From an uncultured Faecalibaculum sp. (GTDB taxonomy: Bacteria > Bacillota_I > Bacilli_A > Erysipelotrichales > Erysipelotrichaceae): a stretch of 64,000 nt of DNA. The DNA is taken from the NCBI RefSeq assembly GCF_910588395.1, contig NZ_CAJUPA010000008.1, positions 1-64,000 on the forward strand. The letters run 5' to 3'. Positions 24,823 through 32,851 of this stretch are shown piece after piece; the first letter of the stretch is position 1, and every line of letters starts with the position of its first letter. The notes below the pieces were generated by a model that was not told where the DNA came from, searched no databases, and saw nothing but the letters and a program-made list of their open reading frames with translations. The position numbers were made by a program, and so were the translations under genes.

Positions 24823-25791
24823 TCAGTTTTCCTCCTCTCTGGGGCTGTGTTCATTCCTGTAGGAAGCCAGAAACAGATCCAGACTGCCTTCGATATCCAG
24901 CCAGCCGGTACCCGCCGGGACCAGAACGGTCTCTCCCTGCCGGATCCGGACGCCGTTGATCGTGCCTTCTCCTTTGACTGCTGTCAGGAAACAGAACCGG
25001 TCATGGAGAAATCTTCCTTTGTCTGCACACTGCAGCCGGCTCAGCGTGTACAGCCCCGGTTCATCCCAGTATCGGGTGACCTTCAGTCCGTGCTCTGTGG
25101 CGGCAGGGTACATCTGGAATTCGATCAGCCTGTCCGGCAGATTCACATTTTCATACACCGCCTCCGGCTGGATTGGCCGGGTTGTGCCGGTATCCGGATC
25201 AATCCGGTCATAGTCGTACAGCCGCAGTGTCAGATCCGCATTCCGGGAAATGTTGTAGGTCAGCACGCCCTTTCCAATGGCATGCAGCGTACCAGCAGGG
25301 ATGTCAATGAAGCCATCCACCGGCGTATGCAGATACCGCAGCAGTTTGTCCCATTCCCGGTTTTCGGTCCAGGTCTCGAATTCCTCCCGGTTTTTCGCAT
25401 GGTGTCCGAATTCGATCCGGCCATCTTCCGGGGCATCCAGGATCACCCAGGCCTCGGGCTTGCCCCGCCCGCCGTTCCAGCTTTTCGCGAAGGCATCATC
25501 CGGATGCAGCTGAATGGACAGATCGTCCATGGGATCCAGGATGTTCACCCGCACCGGCAGCTCTTCTGTCTCGCACTCAAACCACTCCGGCGCCGCTTCA
25601 TACAGCTGTGACAGGGTCATGCCAAGAGCCGGCACTTCACAGTCCGCTCTGCCCGCAAGGGCCACCACGTTGTAGACCTCTCCCAGGGGTCTGACATCGG
25701 TGTGGTAGTGGAATTCCTTCTCCAGACGGTCACCGCCGCCCCAGAGCCGGGGTTCATAATAGGGATTGATTTTCACGATCTGTTTTTTCAT
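24823..25791 (-). CDS. manA: Mannose-6-phosphate isomerase, class I
   Basis: 322-residue cupin-type zinc enzyme interconverting mannose 6-phosphate and fructose 6-phosphate. It has the class I blocks YYEPRLWGG near the start, LSIQLHPDDAFA (metal His), GKPEAWVILDA (Gln/Glu ligand region) and FIDIPAGTLHAIGKGVLTYNISRNADLTLRLYD with the last metal His. The C-terminal cupin with VPAGTGWLDIEGSLDLFLASY is present. The start ATG 25791 follows AAGGAGG. First gene of a minus-strand operon with hxlA and hxlB, all acting on fructose 6-phosphate. Confidence 0.92.
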   Translation of the reverse strand: MKKQIVKINPYYEPRLWGGGDRLEKEFHYHTDVRPLGEVYNVVALAGRADCEVPALGMTLSQLYEAAPEWFECETEELPVRVNILDPMDDLSIQLHPDDAFAKSWNGGRGKPEAWVILDAPEDGRIEFGHHAKNREEFETWTENREWDKLLRYLHTPVDGFIDIPAGTLHAIGKGVLTYNISRNADLTLRLYDYDRIDPDTGTTRPIQPEAVYENVNLPDRLIEFQMYPAATEHGLKVTRYWDEPGLYTLSRLQCADKGRFLHDRFCFLTAVKGEGTINGVRIRQGETVLVPAGTGWLDIEGSLDLFLASYRNEHSPREEEN

Positions 25792-26106
25792 CTTGACTGC
25801 CTCCTTGTCTGTACTCACAGACTACCGGGTTTTGCGCCAGTTTTCTTCTTGCGGTTTCCTGCGGTCTGCCAAATCGCAAGCTCATTGCCAGGTCACCTCC
25901 GGCTTCCTTCCATGCCAATGCCGGTCCCGTTCGAGGCGCCGGGCAGCTGTGGCGATCCGGGACCGGCCGCTCTGTCTGCCATCGGCCACAAAGCGGCGGC
26001 TGCGGCAGTTGTCCGGTTTCCATTCCGGAAACAACAGAACTGTCCAGGGAGGCTGTCTCTGCTAGAATGACCCTGTATGATGGATCCATTCAGAAGGAGT
26101 GAGACG
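25792..26106. other. Divergent intergenic region between manA and cobA-hemD
   Basis: 315 bases without a gene. It holds a plus-strand extended -10 box (26060-26068) and must contain the manA promoter, which I could not place. GC-rich short repeats but no clear operator seen. Confidence 0.4.
26060..26068 (+). promoter_or_regulatory. Extended -10 promoter element of cobA-hemD
   Basis: TGC-TAGAAT, an extended -10 box 38 bases before the start codon. The hexamer 17 bases upstream (CTGTCC) is a poor -35, which the TG extension can compensate. Confidence 0.45.
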
Positions 26107-27570
26107 ATGTCCGACAAGGAAGAATTCAGACCGGGGCAGGTGATCCTGGCGGGTGCCGGGTGCGGGGGAATCCGGCTGCTGACCACAGAGGTGGTGAAGC
26201 TGATTGGCGAGGCGGATGTGATCGTATATGACGATCTCATTGGCAAAGATATCCTGAACCTGCCTACAGAGGCCCGGTGGATGTATGCGGGGAAACGCAG
26301 GGGGAAGCATTCTCTGGTGCAGGAGGAAATCAATGACCTGCTCATTGACCTGGCCGGACAGAATCAGCGGGTGCTGCGGCTCAAGGGCGGGGATCCGTTT
26401 GTCTTTGGCCGGGGGATGGAAGAAATGCGGGCGCTGCGTCAGGCGGGAATTGCCTGCCGCGTGGTGCCGGGGATCACCAGCGCGATTGCAGTGCCGGCCC
26501 GGTTCGATATTCCGCTGACAGACCGGCAGTATGCTTCTTCCTTCACGGTCATCACAGCCCGGAGAAAGGAAGGGGGCCGGCCCTTCGGGGATGACACCGA
26601 GGCCATTGCCAGGACACCGGGAACGCTGGTGATTCTCATGGGACTCACCCGGCTGCCGGAGATCGTGTCGGATCTGATCCGGGCGGGGAAGGATCCTGCC
26701 ACACCGGCGGCGGTGATCTCTTCGCCGGACATCGTGCATTCTCACATTGTCACGGGGGAGCTTTGCGACATCATGGGCAAGGCCGCGGCGATGGAGTCTC
26801 CGGCAATCATTGTGATCGGGGACGTGGTGCGCAATGCCAGACTCCCGCAGGATCCTGCCGATGCCGGCAGGCCGGCGCGATGTGTGGTCTGGACCACCGG
26901 GACCCGGGATCTGCGCGAGCGGATGCAGGAAGATCTGCCGGCGGGCATTGATCTGGTGCCGGCGATGGAGGCGGACAGCGTGCGGCTGGCGCATCTGGAT
27001 CCGGCGGATCTGGAGGCGGACTGGATCGTGATCACGAGCCGCCGGGGTGCCGGAGAGTTTCTGGAGGATCTGCAGTCACGGAAACTGGATCTGCGGCAGG
27101 TGCCGAAACTGGCGGCGGTGGGAAAGGGTACGGCGCAGGTGCTGGAAGCCGCAGGGCTGTACCCGGATCTGGTGCCGCAGCGGGCGACCACAGAGGATCT
27201 GTCCCGGACGCTGATGGATCTGGCAGAACCGGGAGACAGGATCCTGCTGCTGCGGGCCAGGGAAGCGGATGATGCCATGGAAACCCGGCTGAAGAAGCGG
27301 TTCGATGTCCGGCGCAAAGACCTGTATGAAATCCGGTACAGTGCCTGTGACATGAGCGGGCAACCGGTACCGGATCTGGTGGTGTTTGCCTCTGCCAGTG
27401 CTGCAAGAGCCTGGGCCGGGAAGCTTCCGGCACCGGCTCTGTGCATATCGGAGATCACGGCTTCCGTGCTGCATAATCTGCATCCGGAGGCGGAAATCCG
27501 GGTGGCCGAAGACATCAGTGCCCCGGGACTGGCTGCGGCGGTCATCGCCGGCATGGACATCGCCAGCTGA
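26107..27570 (+). CDS. cobA-hemD: Uroporphyrinogen-III C-methyltransferase / uroporphyrinogen-III synthase fusion
   Basis: 487-residue fusion. Residues about 10-245 are the SAM-dependent methyltransferase making precorrin-2 (GAGCGGIRLLTTEVVKLIGEADVIVYDD, GGDPFVFGRGMEE, VVPGITSAIAVPAR, GTLVILMG). Residues about 255-487 are the HemD domain that closes the tetrapyrrole ring (WIVITSRRGAGEF, AAVGKGTAQVLEAAG). Such fusions are common in Bacillota. The start ATG 26107 has AGAAGGAG upstream. Precorrin-2 would go to the dehydrogenase at 9799 and then to the siroheme reductase at 41417. The hemA, hemL, hemB and hemC genes needed before this step are not in the window. Confidence 0.92.
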   Translation: MSDKEEFRPGQVILAGAGCGGIRLLTTEVVKLIGEADVIVYDDLIGKDILNLPTEARWMYAGKRRGKHSLVQEEINDLLIDLAGQNQRVLRLKGGDPFVFGRGMEEMRALRQAGIACRVVPGITSAIAVPARFDIPLTDRQYASSFTVITARRKEGGRPFGDDTEAIARTPGTLVILMGLTRLPEIVSDLIRAGKDPATPAAVISSPDIVHSHIVTGELCDIMGKAAAMESPAIIVIGDVVRNARLPQDPADAGRPARCVVWTTGTRDLRERMQEDLPAGIDLVPAMEADSVRLAHLDPADLEADWIVITSRRGAGEFLEDLQSRKLDLRQVPKLAAVGKGTAQVLEAAGLYPDLVPQRATTEDLSRTLMDLAEPGDRILLLRAREADDAMETRLKKRFDVRRKDLYEIRYSACDMSGQPVPDLVVFASASAARAWAGKLPAPALCISEITASVLHNLHPEAEIRVAEDISAPGLAAAVIAGMDIAS

Positions 27571-27572
27571 AC

Positions 27573-27700
27573 CGCAGCTGACGCAAGTCAGCGCGGCTCA
27601 GCCCGCGATGTGATGCATAGAGCCATCACCTGTTGTATCGCAGCTGATGAAGTCAGCACGGTTCAGCCCGGGATTTGATGCAGAGAGACACCAGCAGCCA
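27573..27700 (+). repeat. Imperfect tandem repeat after cobA-hemD
   Basis: Two units of about 62-66 bp beginning CGCAGCTGA, with AAGTCAGC, CAGCCCG and GATGCA conserved, at 27573 and 27639. Each unit contains the near-palindrome CAGCTGA...TCAGC. It could be a transcription end structure or a small repeat family. Confidence 0.55.
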
Positions 27701-27712
27701 GGTCACGCTGAA

Positions 27713-27720
27713 AAATATAA
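27713..27720 (+). repeat. Left 8-bp target-site duplication of the mobile cassette
   Basis: AAATATAA immediately before the left terminal repeat; the identical octamer follows the right terminal repeat at 28192-28199. Confidence 0.75.
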
Positions 27721-27791
27721 GGCACTGTCCCACCAAAATGTGACGGGGTATACTTGATCAAATAAATCGGAATTTACAAGGGAAACAAAAT

Positions 27792-28121
27792 ATGGACGGC
27801 AGAATTATTGGATTTATAGTATGGACGTTATTTGGCTGTCTTATGATCGGTCTTGGAATCAGAGCATTTTTCTCAAAAAAGGCAGTTAGTTTTTGGGCGA
27901 ATATCAAGACTTTTCCAGTTATTGACATAAGTGGATACAATCGTGCGACAGGTAAATTATTTATTATATATGGTGCCATTTTTATTGCATTAGGAACACC
28001 TTTGCTTAGTGATCAAAATACGCCTTATATCCTAATGTCTATATTAGGAGTGATGATAGAAACAATAGCGATTATGGTTGTTTATAGTACATACATTACA
28101 AATAAGTACGAAACAAAATAG
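27792..28121 (+). CDS. Small membrane protein, cargo of the mobile cassette
   Basis: 109 residues with three predicted membrane helices: about 5-25 (IIGFIVWTLFGCLMIGLGI), 52-70 (KLFIIYGAIFIALGTPLL) and 78-100 (ILMSILGVMIETIAIMVVY). The loop VSFWANIKTFPVIDISGYNRATGKL carries a pattern (FWAN...YNRA-GKL) that I associate with a widespread uncharacterised Bacillota membrane family. ATG 27792 is preceded by AAGGGAAAC. It is the sole gene in a transposase-free element, so it is either a passenger under selection or an accidental capture. Function unknown. Confidence 0.7.
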   Translation: MDGRIIGFIVWTLFGCLMIGLGIRAFFSKKAVSFWANIKTFPVIDISGYNRATGKLFIIYGAIFIALGTPLLSDQNTPYILMSILGVMIETIAIMVVYSTYITNKYETK

Positions 28122-28154
28122 AATAATTCCAGTTTGTCTGTGAGAAAAAATTCT

Positions 28155-28191
28155 GGCTCTGTCCCCTATCACATTTTTGTGGGACAGAGCC
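28155..28191 (+). terminator. Hairpin formed by the right end of the mobile cassette
   Basis: Perfect 11-base stem GGCTCTGTCCC / GGGACAGAGCC with a 15-base loop that holds the rest of the terminal repeat. It lies 33 bases after the cargo stop codon and has no strong T-run. Confidence 0.5.
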
Positions 28192-28199
28192 AAATATAA
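28192..28199 (+). repeat. Right 8-bp target-site duplication of the mobile cassette
   Basis: AAATATAA, identical to 27713-27720. Confidence 0.75.
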
Positions 28200-28253
28200 A
28201 ATAATGTGAAACAAAGAAAGCAAGAAAAAAACAAAGAAAGGGAACTTACAACT

Positions 28254-29147
28254 ATGAACCGAAGTCTGATGATGAAACAGCTCATCAACACCCTCCGGAT
28301 CCTGGCAGGAAATCTCATCCTGGCCGTGGCAGTCAATGCCTTCATCCGTTCCTTCAACATGATCGCCGGCGGCAGCACCGGTCTGGCGCTGATCCTCTCC
28401 CACTATTTCCCCGCCCTGGATTTCTCCCTGGCTACCACCATCGTCAGCTGGAGCTGCTTTTTCCTCGGCCTGATTGTCCTGGGCGTGAAATTCGCCCTCA
28501 CCACACTGATTTCCACCATTGGCTATCCCGTTTTCGTCCAGCTCACCGGATTTCTGACCAGCTCCCAGATCACCGCCGATCCCCTGGTCGCAGCCGTGGC
28601 AGGCGGCTGTCTCATGGGCGCCGGCCTGGGGCTCATCATTCAGTCCGGCGCCAGCTCCGGAGGCCTCGACATTCCGCCCATCATTCTCCACCGGAAACTC
28701 GGCTGGAATCTCACCGTCATCATGTGGGCCCTGGACGTGGTTTTCCTGGCCATCCAGGCCTCCTTCTCCCCCCTCACCGCTCTGCTCCACGGTCTGATCC
28801 TCATCGCCTGCACCTACCTGGCCATGAACCACATTCTGACCATCGGATCCAGCGCCGTCCAGGTGCTCATCATCACCGAAGAAGTGGAACAGGTGCGGCA
28901 GCTGCTGGAAAAGCAGCTGGACAAAGGATCCACGCTGCTTCACGGCCGCACCGGTCACAGGGGAAAGGAAACCGATCTCATCCTCTCCGTCCTGAAACGC
29001 CGGGACCTCAATTCCCTGCGGGAACAGGTGTCGGCCATTGATCCTGCTGCCTTCATGATCGTCTCCAATGTCCAGGAAGTCCGGGGCCTGGGCTTCACCG
29101 GCTGGCAGAAGGTGAAACTGGAAGATGTGCTCCTCAGCGAGGAATGA
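28254..29147 (+). CDS. YitT-family membrane protein (DUF161/DUF2179)
   Basis: 297-residue integral membrane protein: five hydrophobic segments in the first ~200 residues with the family signature NAFIRSFNMIAGGSTGLALIL and a later GASSGGLDIPPIIL. A cytoplasmic DUF2179 domain follows (VEQVRQLLEKQLDKGSTLLHGRTGHRGKETDLILSVLKRRDL...VSAIDPAAFMIVSNVQEVRG). The family is widespread in Bacillota, with transport suggested but not shown. ATG 28254 is chosen because the helix begins soon after; its ribosome site (AAGGGA) is somewhat distant. The mobile cassette inserted 55 bases upstream may have altered its promoter. Confidence 0.9.
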   Translation: MNRSLMMKQLINTLRILAGNLILAVAVNAFIRSFNMIAGGSTGLALILSHYFPALDFSLATTIVSWSCFFLGLIVLGVKFALTTLISTIGYPVFVQLTGFLTSSQITADPLVAAVAGGCLMGAGLGLIIQSGASSGGLDIPPIILHRKLGWNLTVIMWALDVVFLAIQASFSPLTALLHGLILIACTYLAMNHILTIGSSAVQVLIITEEVEQVRQLLEKQLDKGSTLLHGRTGHRGKETDLILSVLKRRDLNSLREQVSAIDPAAFMIVSNVQEVRGLGFTGWQKVKLEDVLLSEE

Positions 29148-29212
29148 GACAGCAGGCTGTGCCGATGCGGCTGCGCCTGGACAGGGCCTGAAACCGCCGG
29201 ATGAACAGGAAA

Positions 29213-29261
29213 AAAAGTCTCTGCAGCGGCCATTTGGCATGGTCTGACTGCAGAGACTTTT
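29213..29261. terminator. Bidirectional terminator between yitT and the antitoxin gene
   Basis: Perfect 14-base stem AAAAGTCTCTGCAG / CTGCAGAGACTTTT between two convergent genes, with A/T runs on both sides. Confidence 0.85.
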
Positions 29262-29271
29262 CTGTACAGGC

Positions 29272-30297
29272 TTACCGGGTGGCGGGATGAAAGAGACAGA
29301 AGGAAAGATCCTGAATGTACTGGTTCAGACCTTCGCAAGAGCACAGGCTGTACTGCTGACCGGCTTTGTCAAACCAGGCTTTCATCTCCTGCCGGGAAAT
29401 TTCCCTGCTGGAATGCATGTCATCTGGAAGACCGGACCGGGCTTTTTTCCAGGGATCTTCTCCATGGGTAACAGCCTCCAGAACTTTCCCGCTGTATAGT
29501 CCGAAGGAGGCAGATACCAGATCGACCACTCTGCAGACGTTCTCAGTCAGGGGATCCGGAGTCTGGCGGAAGATGGAAAAGCGTGCATCATCGATGGGAT
29601 CGTAGGTAAAGCTTCTGAACAGTCTGTAGACCGAAGGAAATACCGGCCCATGGACCCATGCCTGACAGGTTTCCGGAAAGGCAGGTTCATTATGCAGCGT
29701 GAGAGACAGGCTCTGAATATAGTAGAGCAGTTTCTGCAGCATCAGAGGTGTAATCTCGTCCAGATGGGAAAAAAGGCGGAGGATGACAGAGCGGATAGCC
29801 GGTGACAGAGTGGAAAACTGTTCCAGCTCCTGTGCAGCCTGCATGCCTTTTCGCCAGGCTGCCGGTGTCAGTCTGTCTTTGTTTTCCATCAGAAGAGATT
29901 TCATGAAGGCAGGAGAAGACAGAGCCTTTCTCATTCTGTCGGAATACTCCCGGGAGGGGATCTGTCCATCCAGATACCGGGAGATGGTCACTTCACCAAA
30001 TCCCATAGCCAGGGACAGGGGAGCCTTGCCCAGGGAATACAGATCCATGAGCGTCTGAATGTCCCCGATGGTCAGAATGTGTTCGGCAGCCCGATACTGT
30101 TCATCAATTTCCCGGATGTTGACATCCAGCAATCCGGTGGGATTCATGTCTGCACCGCAGATCTCACATCGGGCTGTGGTCAGAGAGAATGTGTGTTCTG
30201 CTCCATGGATGTATCTGGTCACAGGCTCTGTCTGCAGTCTGCAGGCAGTTGTCTTTCTGCACTCGGTGCAGAAGCCGGTCTGGCTGATATCGGACAT
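29272..30297 (-). CDS. Antitoxin: MqsA-like zinc-finger/HTH fused to a Panacea (SocA-like) domain
   Basis: 341 residues in three parts. The N-terminus carries two CxxC pairs (Cys10/Cys13 and Cys44/Cys47) as in the zinc domain of MqsA. Residues about 75-130 form a helix-turn-helix with the MqsA-type loop LSLAMGFGEVTISRYLDGQIPS that would bind the operon's own operator. Residues about 180-330 match the Panacea/SocA-like antitoxin domain: LMLQKLLYYIQSLSLTLHNEPAF, then CQAWVHGPVFPSVYRLFR. Panacea is known as a promiscuous toxin-neutralising domain. The start lies three bases after the stop of the toxin-like gene on the same strand. Assignment is by motif; neutralisation is inferred. Confidence 0.85.
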   Translation of the reverse strand: MSDISQTGFCTECRKTTACRLQTEPVTRYIHGAEHTFSLTTARCEICGADMNPTGLLDVNIREIDEQYRAAEHILTIGDIQTLMDLYSLGKAPLSLAMGFGEVTISRYLDGQIPSREYSDRMRKALSSPAFMKSLLMENKDRLTPAAWRKGMQAAQELEQFSTLSPAIRSVILRLFSHLDEITPLMLQKLLYYIQSLSLTLHNEPAFPETCQAWVHGPVFPSVYRLFRSFTYDPIDDARFSIFRQTPDPLTENVCRVVDLVSASFGLYSGKVLEAVTHGEDPWKKARSGLPDDMHSSREISRQEMKAWFDKAGQQYSLCSCEGLNQYIQDLSFCLFHPATR

Positions 30298-30300
30298 GGT

Positions 30301-30717
30301 TCATACCTCCTGTTGTACATAAGAAGTGCGAAAAGGATGAGAAAGCGGGTGATGCTGTTCATGGAAAGAAATCACAATAACAAACTGATTCCCCAGTTTA
30401 TTGAATTTTATATATAGAGAGACATTTCTGATTTGAGATCCAAAGCGTTCCAGCAGTCGTACATCTTTTCCGAAAATATACAAGAGTTCATGTTCATATC
30501 CCGGGTGTCTGTTGAATCTGATTTCAGAGAAATCCTCGACGGTCAAACTGAGCAGAATTTCCCGGGCCGTGGACTCAGACAGTACATAATCCAGAAACAG
30601 TTGTTCATTTTCAGATCTGTTCCGGTTTCGGGCAATTGCATAATGCCCGGACAGGATGGATTTTTTGACTTCTTTTAAATAAGCTTCTATGTCTGAAGGA
30701 AGCAGCTGCAGATTCAT
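30301..30717 (-). CDS. MqsR-like toxin (putative mRNA interferase)
   Basis: 138-residue first gene of a toxin-antitoxin pair. The order helix (IEAYLKEVKKSILSGHYAIA), middle block LLSLTVEDFSEIRFNRHPGYEHELLYIF, and final strands VSLYIKFNKLGNQFVIVISFHEQ resembles MqsR and related RelE-fold ribonucleases; MqsR ends in a similar LYIK...VVISFK pattern. Final identity is moderate because catalytic residues in this fold vary. ATG 30717 is preferred, directly behind GGAGAGGAGG; an upstream extension to 30786 has no site. The downstream antitoxin with an MqsA-type N-terminus supports the reading. Typical MqsRA order (toxin first) is kept. Confidence 0.7.
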   Translation of the reverse strand: MNLQLLPSDIEAYLKEVKKSILSGHYAIARNRNRSENEQLFLDYVLSESTAREILLSLTVEDFSEIRFNRHPGYEHELLYIFGKDVRLLERFGSQIRNVSLYIKFNKLGNQFVIVISFHEQHHPLSHPFRTSYVQQEV

Positions 30718-30922
30718 TCCTCCTCTCCTGATACAGTCATAGTTGCAATGATGGAGTTTTCTGTTATTCCTATCATCATTATACATATATGATGGAAAAA
30801 ACCAAAAATCCAGTCATATCCGGAACCCCGGTTTCCTCAAATCTTCACAAAATCCGCAGGAAGTCTGAAAACTCTGCGCGGTACGGTTATTCCGGATACC
30901 TTTCAGGTACCGGGAGATGAAT

Positions 30923-31624
30923 ATGAATGAACGAATTCTGGTGGTGGAAGATGAAAAAGAGCTGGCTGAACTTCTGTCACTGTACCTGCGCGCGGAAGGC
31001 TATGAAGTCACTGTATGTCACACCGGGATGCAGGCCCGGGCGTCCATCGGCGAAAAAGAACCGGATATGGCGATTCTGGATGTGATGCTGCCGGAGGATG
31101 ATGGCTTTTCTCTGTGTCGCCGGCTGCGGCAGACCTCTTTCTGCCCGGTGATGTTCCTGACGGCCAGAACCGCGGATGCGGACAAGATCCTGGGACTGAA
31201 TCTGGGAGCAGATGACTACGTCACCAAGCCCTTCAGTCCCATGGAGGTGATGGCCCGGGTGAAGTCGCTGCTGCGGCGGTATCATCACTACAATTCCGGG
31301 CTGGCGCAGAGTCAGCCGGTGAAGGAATACGACATCCGGGGGCTGCGGATCAGCCGCATTTCCCACAGCTGCGAACTGTATGGAAAAACGTTGGCGCTGA
31401 CACCCCTGGAATTTGACATCCTCTGGCATCTGTGCGAGCACCAGGGACAGGTGGTGTCTTCGGAGGCACTGTTTGAAGCGGTGTGGAAGGAGAAATTTCT
31501 CGACAGCAACAACACGGTCATGGGCCACATTGCCCGGCTGCGGGAGAAAATGGGGGAACCGCCCAGGGCTCCGCGGTTCATCAAAACGGTCTGGGGTGTG
31601 GGGTATACCATTGAAAGCCGGTAA
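30923..31624 (+). CDS. Two-component response regulator, OmpR/VanR type
   Basis: 233 residues: receiver domain (about 3-115) with acidic pocket Glu9/Asp10, phospho-acceptor Asp53 in AILDVMLPEDDG, and Lys102 in YVTKPFSP; then a winged-helix DNA-binding domain (about 135-230, LALTPLEFDILWHLCEHQGQVVSSEALFEAVW, TVMGHIARLREKMGEPP, IKTVWGVGYTIE). ATG 30923 has GGGAG at the right distance; ATG 30917 is also in frame. It overlaps the kinase gene by 14 bases. Possible targets are the XRE/membrane pair and the ABC exporter that follow. Confidence 0.92.
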   Translation: MNERILVVEDEKELAELLSLYLRAEGYEVTVCHTGMQARASIGEKEPDMAILDVMLPEDDGFSLCRRLRQTSFCPVMFLTARTADADKILGLNLGADDYVTKPFSPMEVMARVKSLLRRYHHYNSGLAQSQPVKEYDIRGLRISRISHSCELYGKTLALTPLEFDILWHLCEHQGQVVSSEALFEAVWKEKFLDSNNTVMGHIARLREKMGEPPRAPRFIKTVWGVGYTIESR

Positions 31625-32744
31625 GAACACTGAATTCCGTCTGCTGCGGCGCAGGCTCTGGCTGCAGATCGCAGGCAGCGTGCTGGCGGGCGTGATGGTT
31701 ACAGTGGCTCTGGTTTCGCTGCTGCAGGGACGGATGGCGCGCTGCATCACAGACCTGATTGCGCTGGTCAGCCGGTGTAGGCTGACCCAGGCTGCTGAGC
31801 TGTATGAGCGGGTCTTCCGCAGTCACCGGGATCTGTTTCTCTGGCTGCTGATTCTGGGTGTGGTACTGTGTCTGATTCATCTGCATCTGCGGCGGGTGGA
31901 AGGATATCTGCGGGAGGTGAATCAGGCGCTGGGGCAGCTGACGGAAAACACCGGTCACCAGATCCATCTGTCTTCGGAACTGCAGCCTCTGGAGCGCCGG
32001 CTGAATCTGCTGGAGCGGCAGATGCAGACACAGCAGGAGGGGATCCGGGAGCAGGAGCAGAAGAAAAACGATCTGGTCATGTACCTGGCACATGATCTGA
32101 AAACGCCTCTGGCCTGTTCCATCGGCTATCTGAATCTGCTGCTGGATGAACCGGATATTCCTTCCGGACTTCGGGAGAAGTATCTGCGGATTGCCCTGAC
32201 CAAATCGCTGCGGCTGGAGGAGATGGTGCAGGAATTTCTGGAAATTTCCCGGTACAGTCTCACCACTGTGGTGCTGCACCGGCAGACTGTGTGTCTGAAC
32301 CGGATGCTGGCGCAGCTGATCCATGAACTCCATCCGGTGCTGGCAAACCGGAATCTTGACTGTTCGCTGGAGAGTGCAAAGGACATTCGGATCTGCTGTG
32401 ATCCGGACAAGCTGCAGCGGGTGTTTGACAATCTGCTGCGCAACGCGGTGCAGTACAGCCGGGAAGGAACCTGTATTCAGGTGCAGATGAAAACGGCGGA
32501 TGGCCAGGTGCGGATTTCGGTCACCAGCCAGGGAGAGCCGGTTGACCGGGATCGGCTGGATCATGTCTTCGATCCCTTCTACCGTGTGAACCCGGGGGGC
32601 AGTCCGCAGGGAACCGGGCTGGGGCTGGCCATTGCCCGGCAGATTGCGGAAAAGCACGGAGGCAGGATCGACGCTGACAGCACAGATGGCAAAACCTGCT
32701 TCACCGTGACGCTGCCGCTGAAGGAGGACAGGGCAGCGGGATGA
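31611..32744 (+). CDS. Two-component sensor histidine kinase, VanS-like
   Basis: 377-residue kinase with two membrane helices (about residues 15-38 and 65-85) and a short loop between them, suggesting that it senses in or near the membrane. The dimerisation region has YLAHDLKTPLACSIGYL with the phospho-His. The catalytic ATPase domain shows VFDNLLRNAVQYS (N box), HVFDPFYRVNPGG (F box) and GTGLGLAIARQIAEKHGG (G box). I favour a TTG start at 31611, with GGGG upstream, overlapping the regulator stop by 14 bases; GTG 31596 is possible. No ATG is available near the helix. Confidence 0.9.
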   Translation: MKAGKNTEFRLLRRRLWLQIAGSVLAGVMVTVALVSLLQGRMARCITDLIALVSRCRLTQAAELYERVFRSHRDLFLWLLILGVVLCLIHLHLRRVEGYLREVNQALGQLTENTGHQIHLSSELQPLERRLNLLERQMQTQQEGIREQEQKKNDLVMYLAHDLKTPLACSIGYLNLLLDEPDIPSGLREKYLRIALTKSLRLEEMVQEFLEISRYSLTTVVLHRQTVCLNRMLAQLIHELHPVLANRNLDCSLESAKDIRICCDPDKLQRVFDNLLRNAVQYSREGTCIQVQMKTADGQVRISVTSQGEPVDRDRLDHVFDPFYRVNPGGSPQGTGLGLAIARQIAEKHGGRIDADSTDGKTCFTVTLPLKEDRAAG

Positions 32745-32851
32745 TCCGGCAGCTGCCTGCAGCCAGTTCTGTCAAGGAAACTTGACAAACACATCGCTGC
32801 AGACTATAACTGAGAATGTAAAGGAACCTTGTCAGACGGTGGGAATCAGAG

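Larger units (their letters stand above)
27721..28191. mobile_element. Non-autonomous ISL3-like mobile cassette carrying one membrane-protein gene
   Basis: 471-bp element. Left end GGCACTGTCCCAC-C-AAAATGTGAC (27721-27744) and the reverse complement of the right end GGCTCTGTCCCAC-A-AAAATGTGAT (28168-28191) match at 21 of 24 positions. Identical octamers AAATATAA flank it. An 8-bp duplication is typical of ISL3-family transposition, and an ISL3 transposase remnant lies at 20295. There is no transposase inside; the only gene is a 109-residue membrane protein. The right end also folds on itself (GGCTCTGTCCC ... GGGACAGAGCC), which can end transcription of the cargo. The element is AT-rich against GC-rich flanks. 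Confidence 0.75.

Noticed and set aside
28044..29240. 398-codon minus-strand frame over yitT
   Set aside because: Antisense to a clear membrane protein and crosses the terminal repeat of the mobile cassette.
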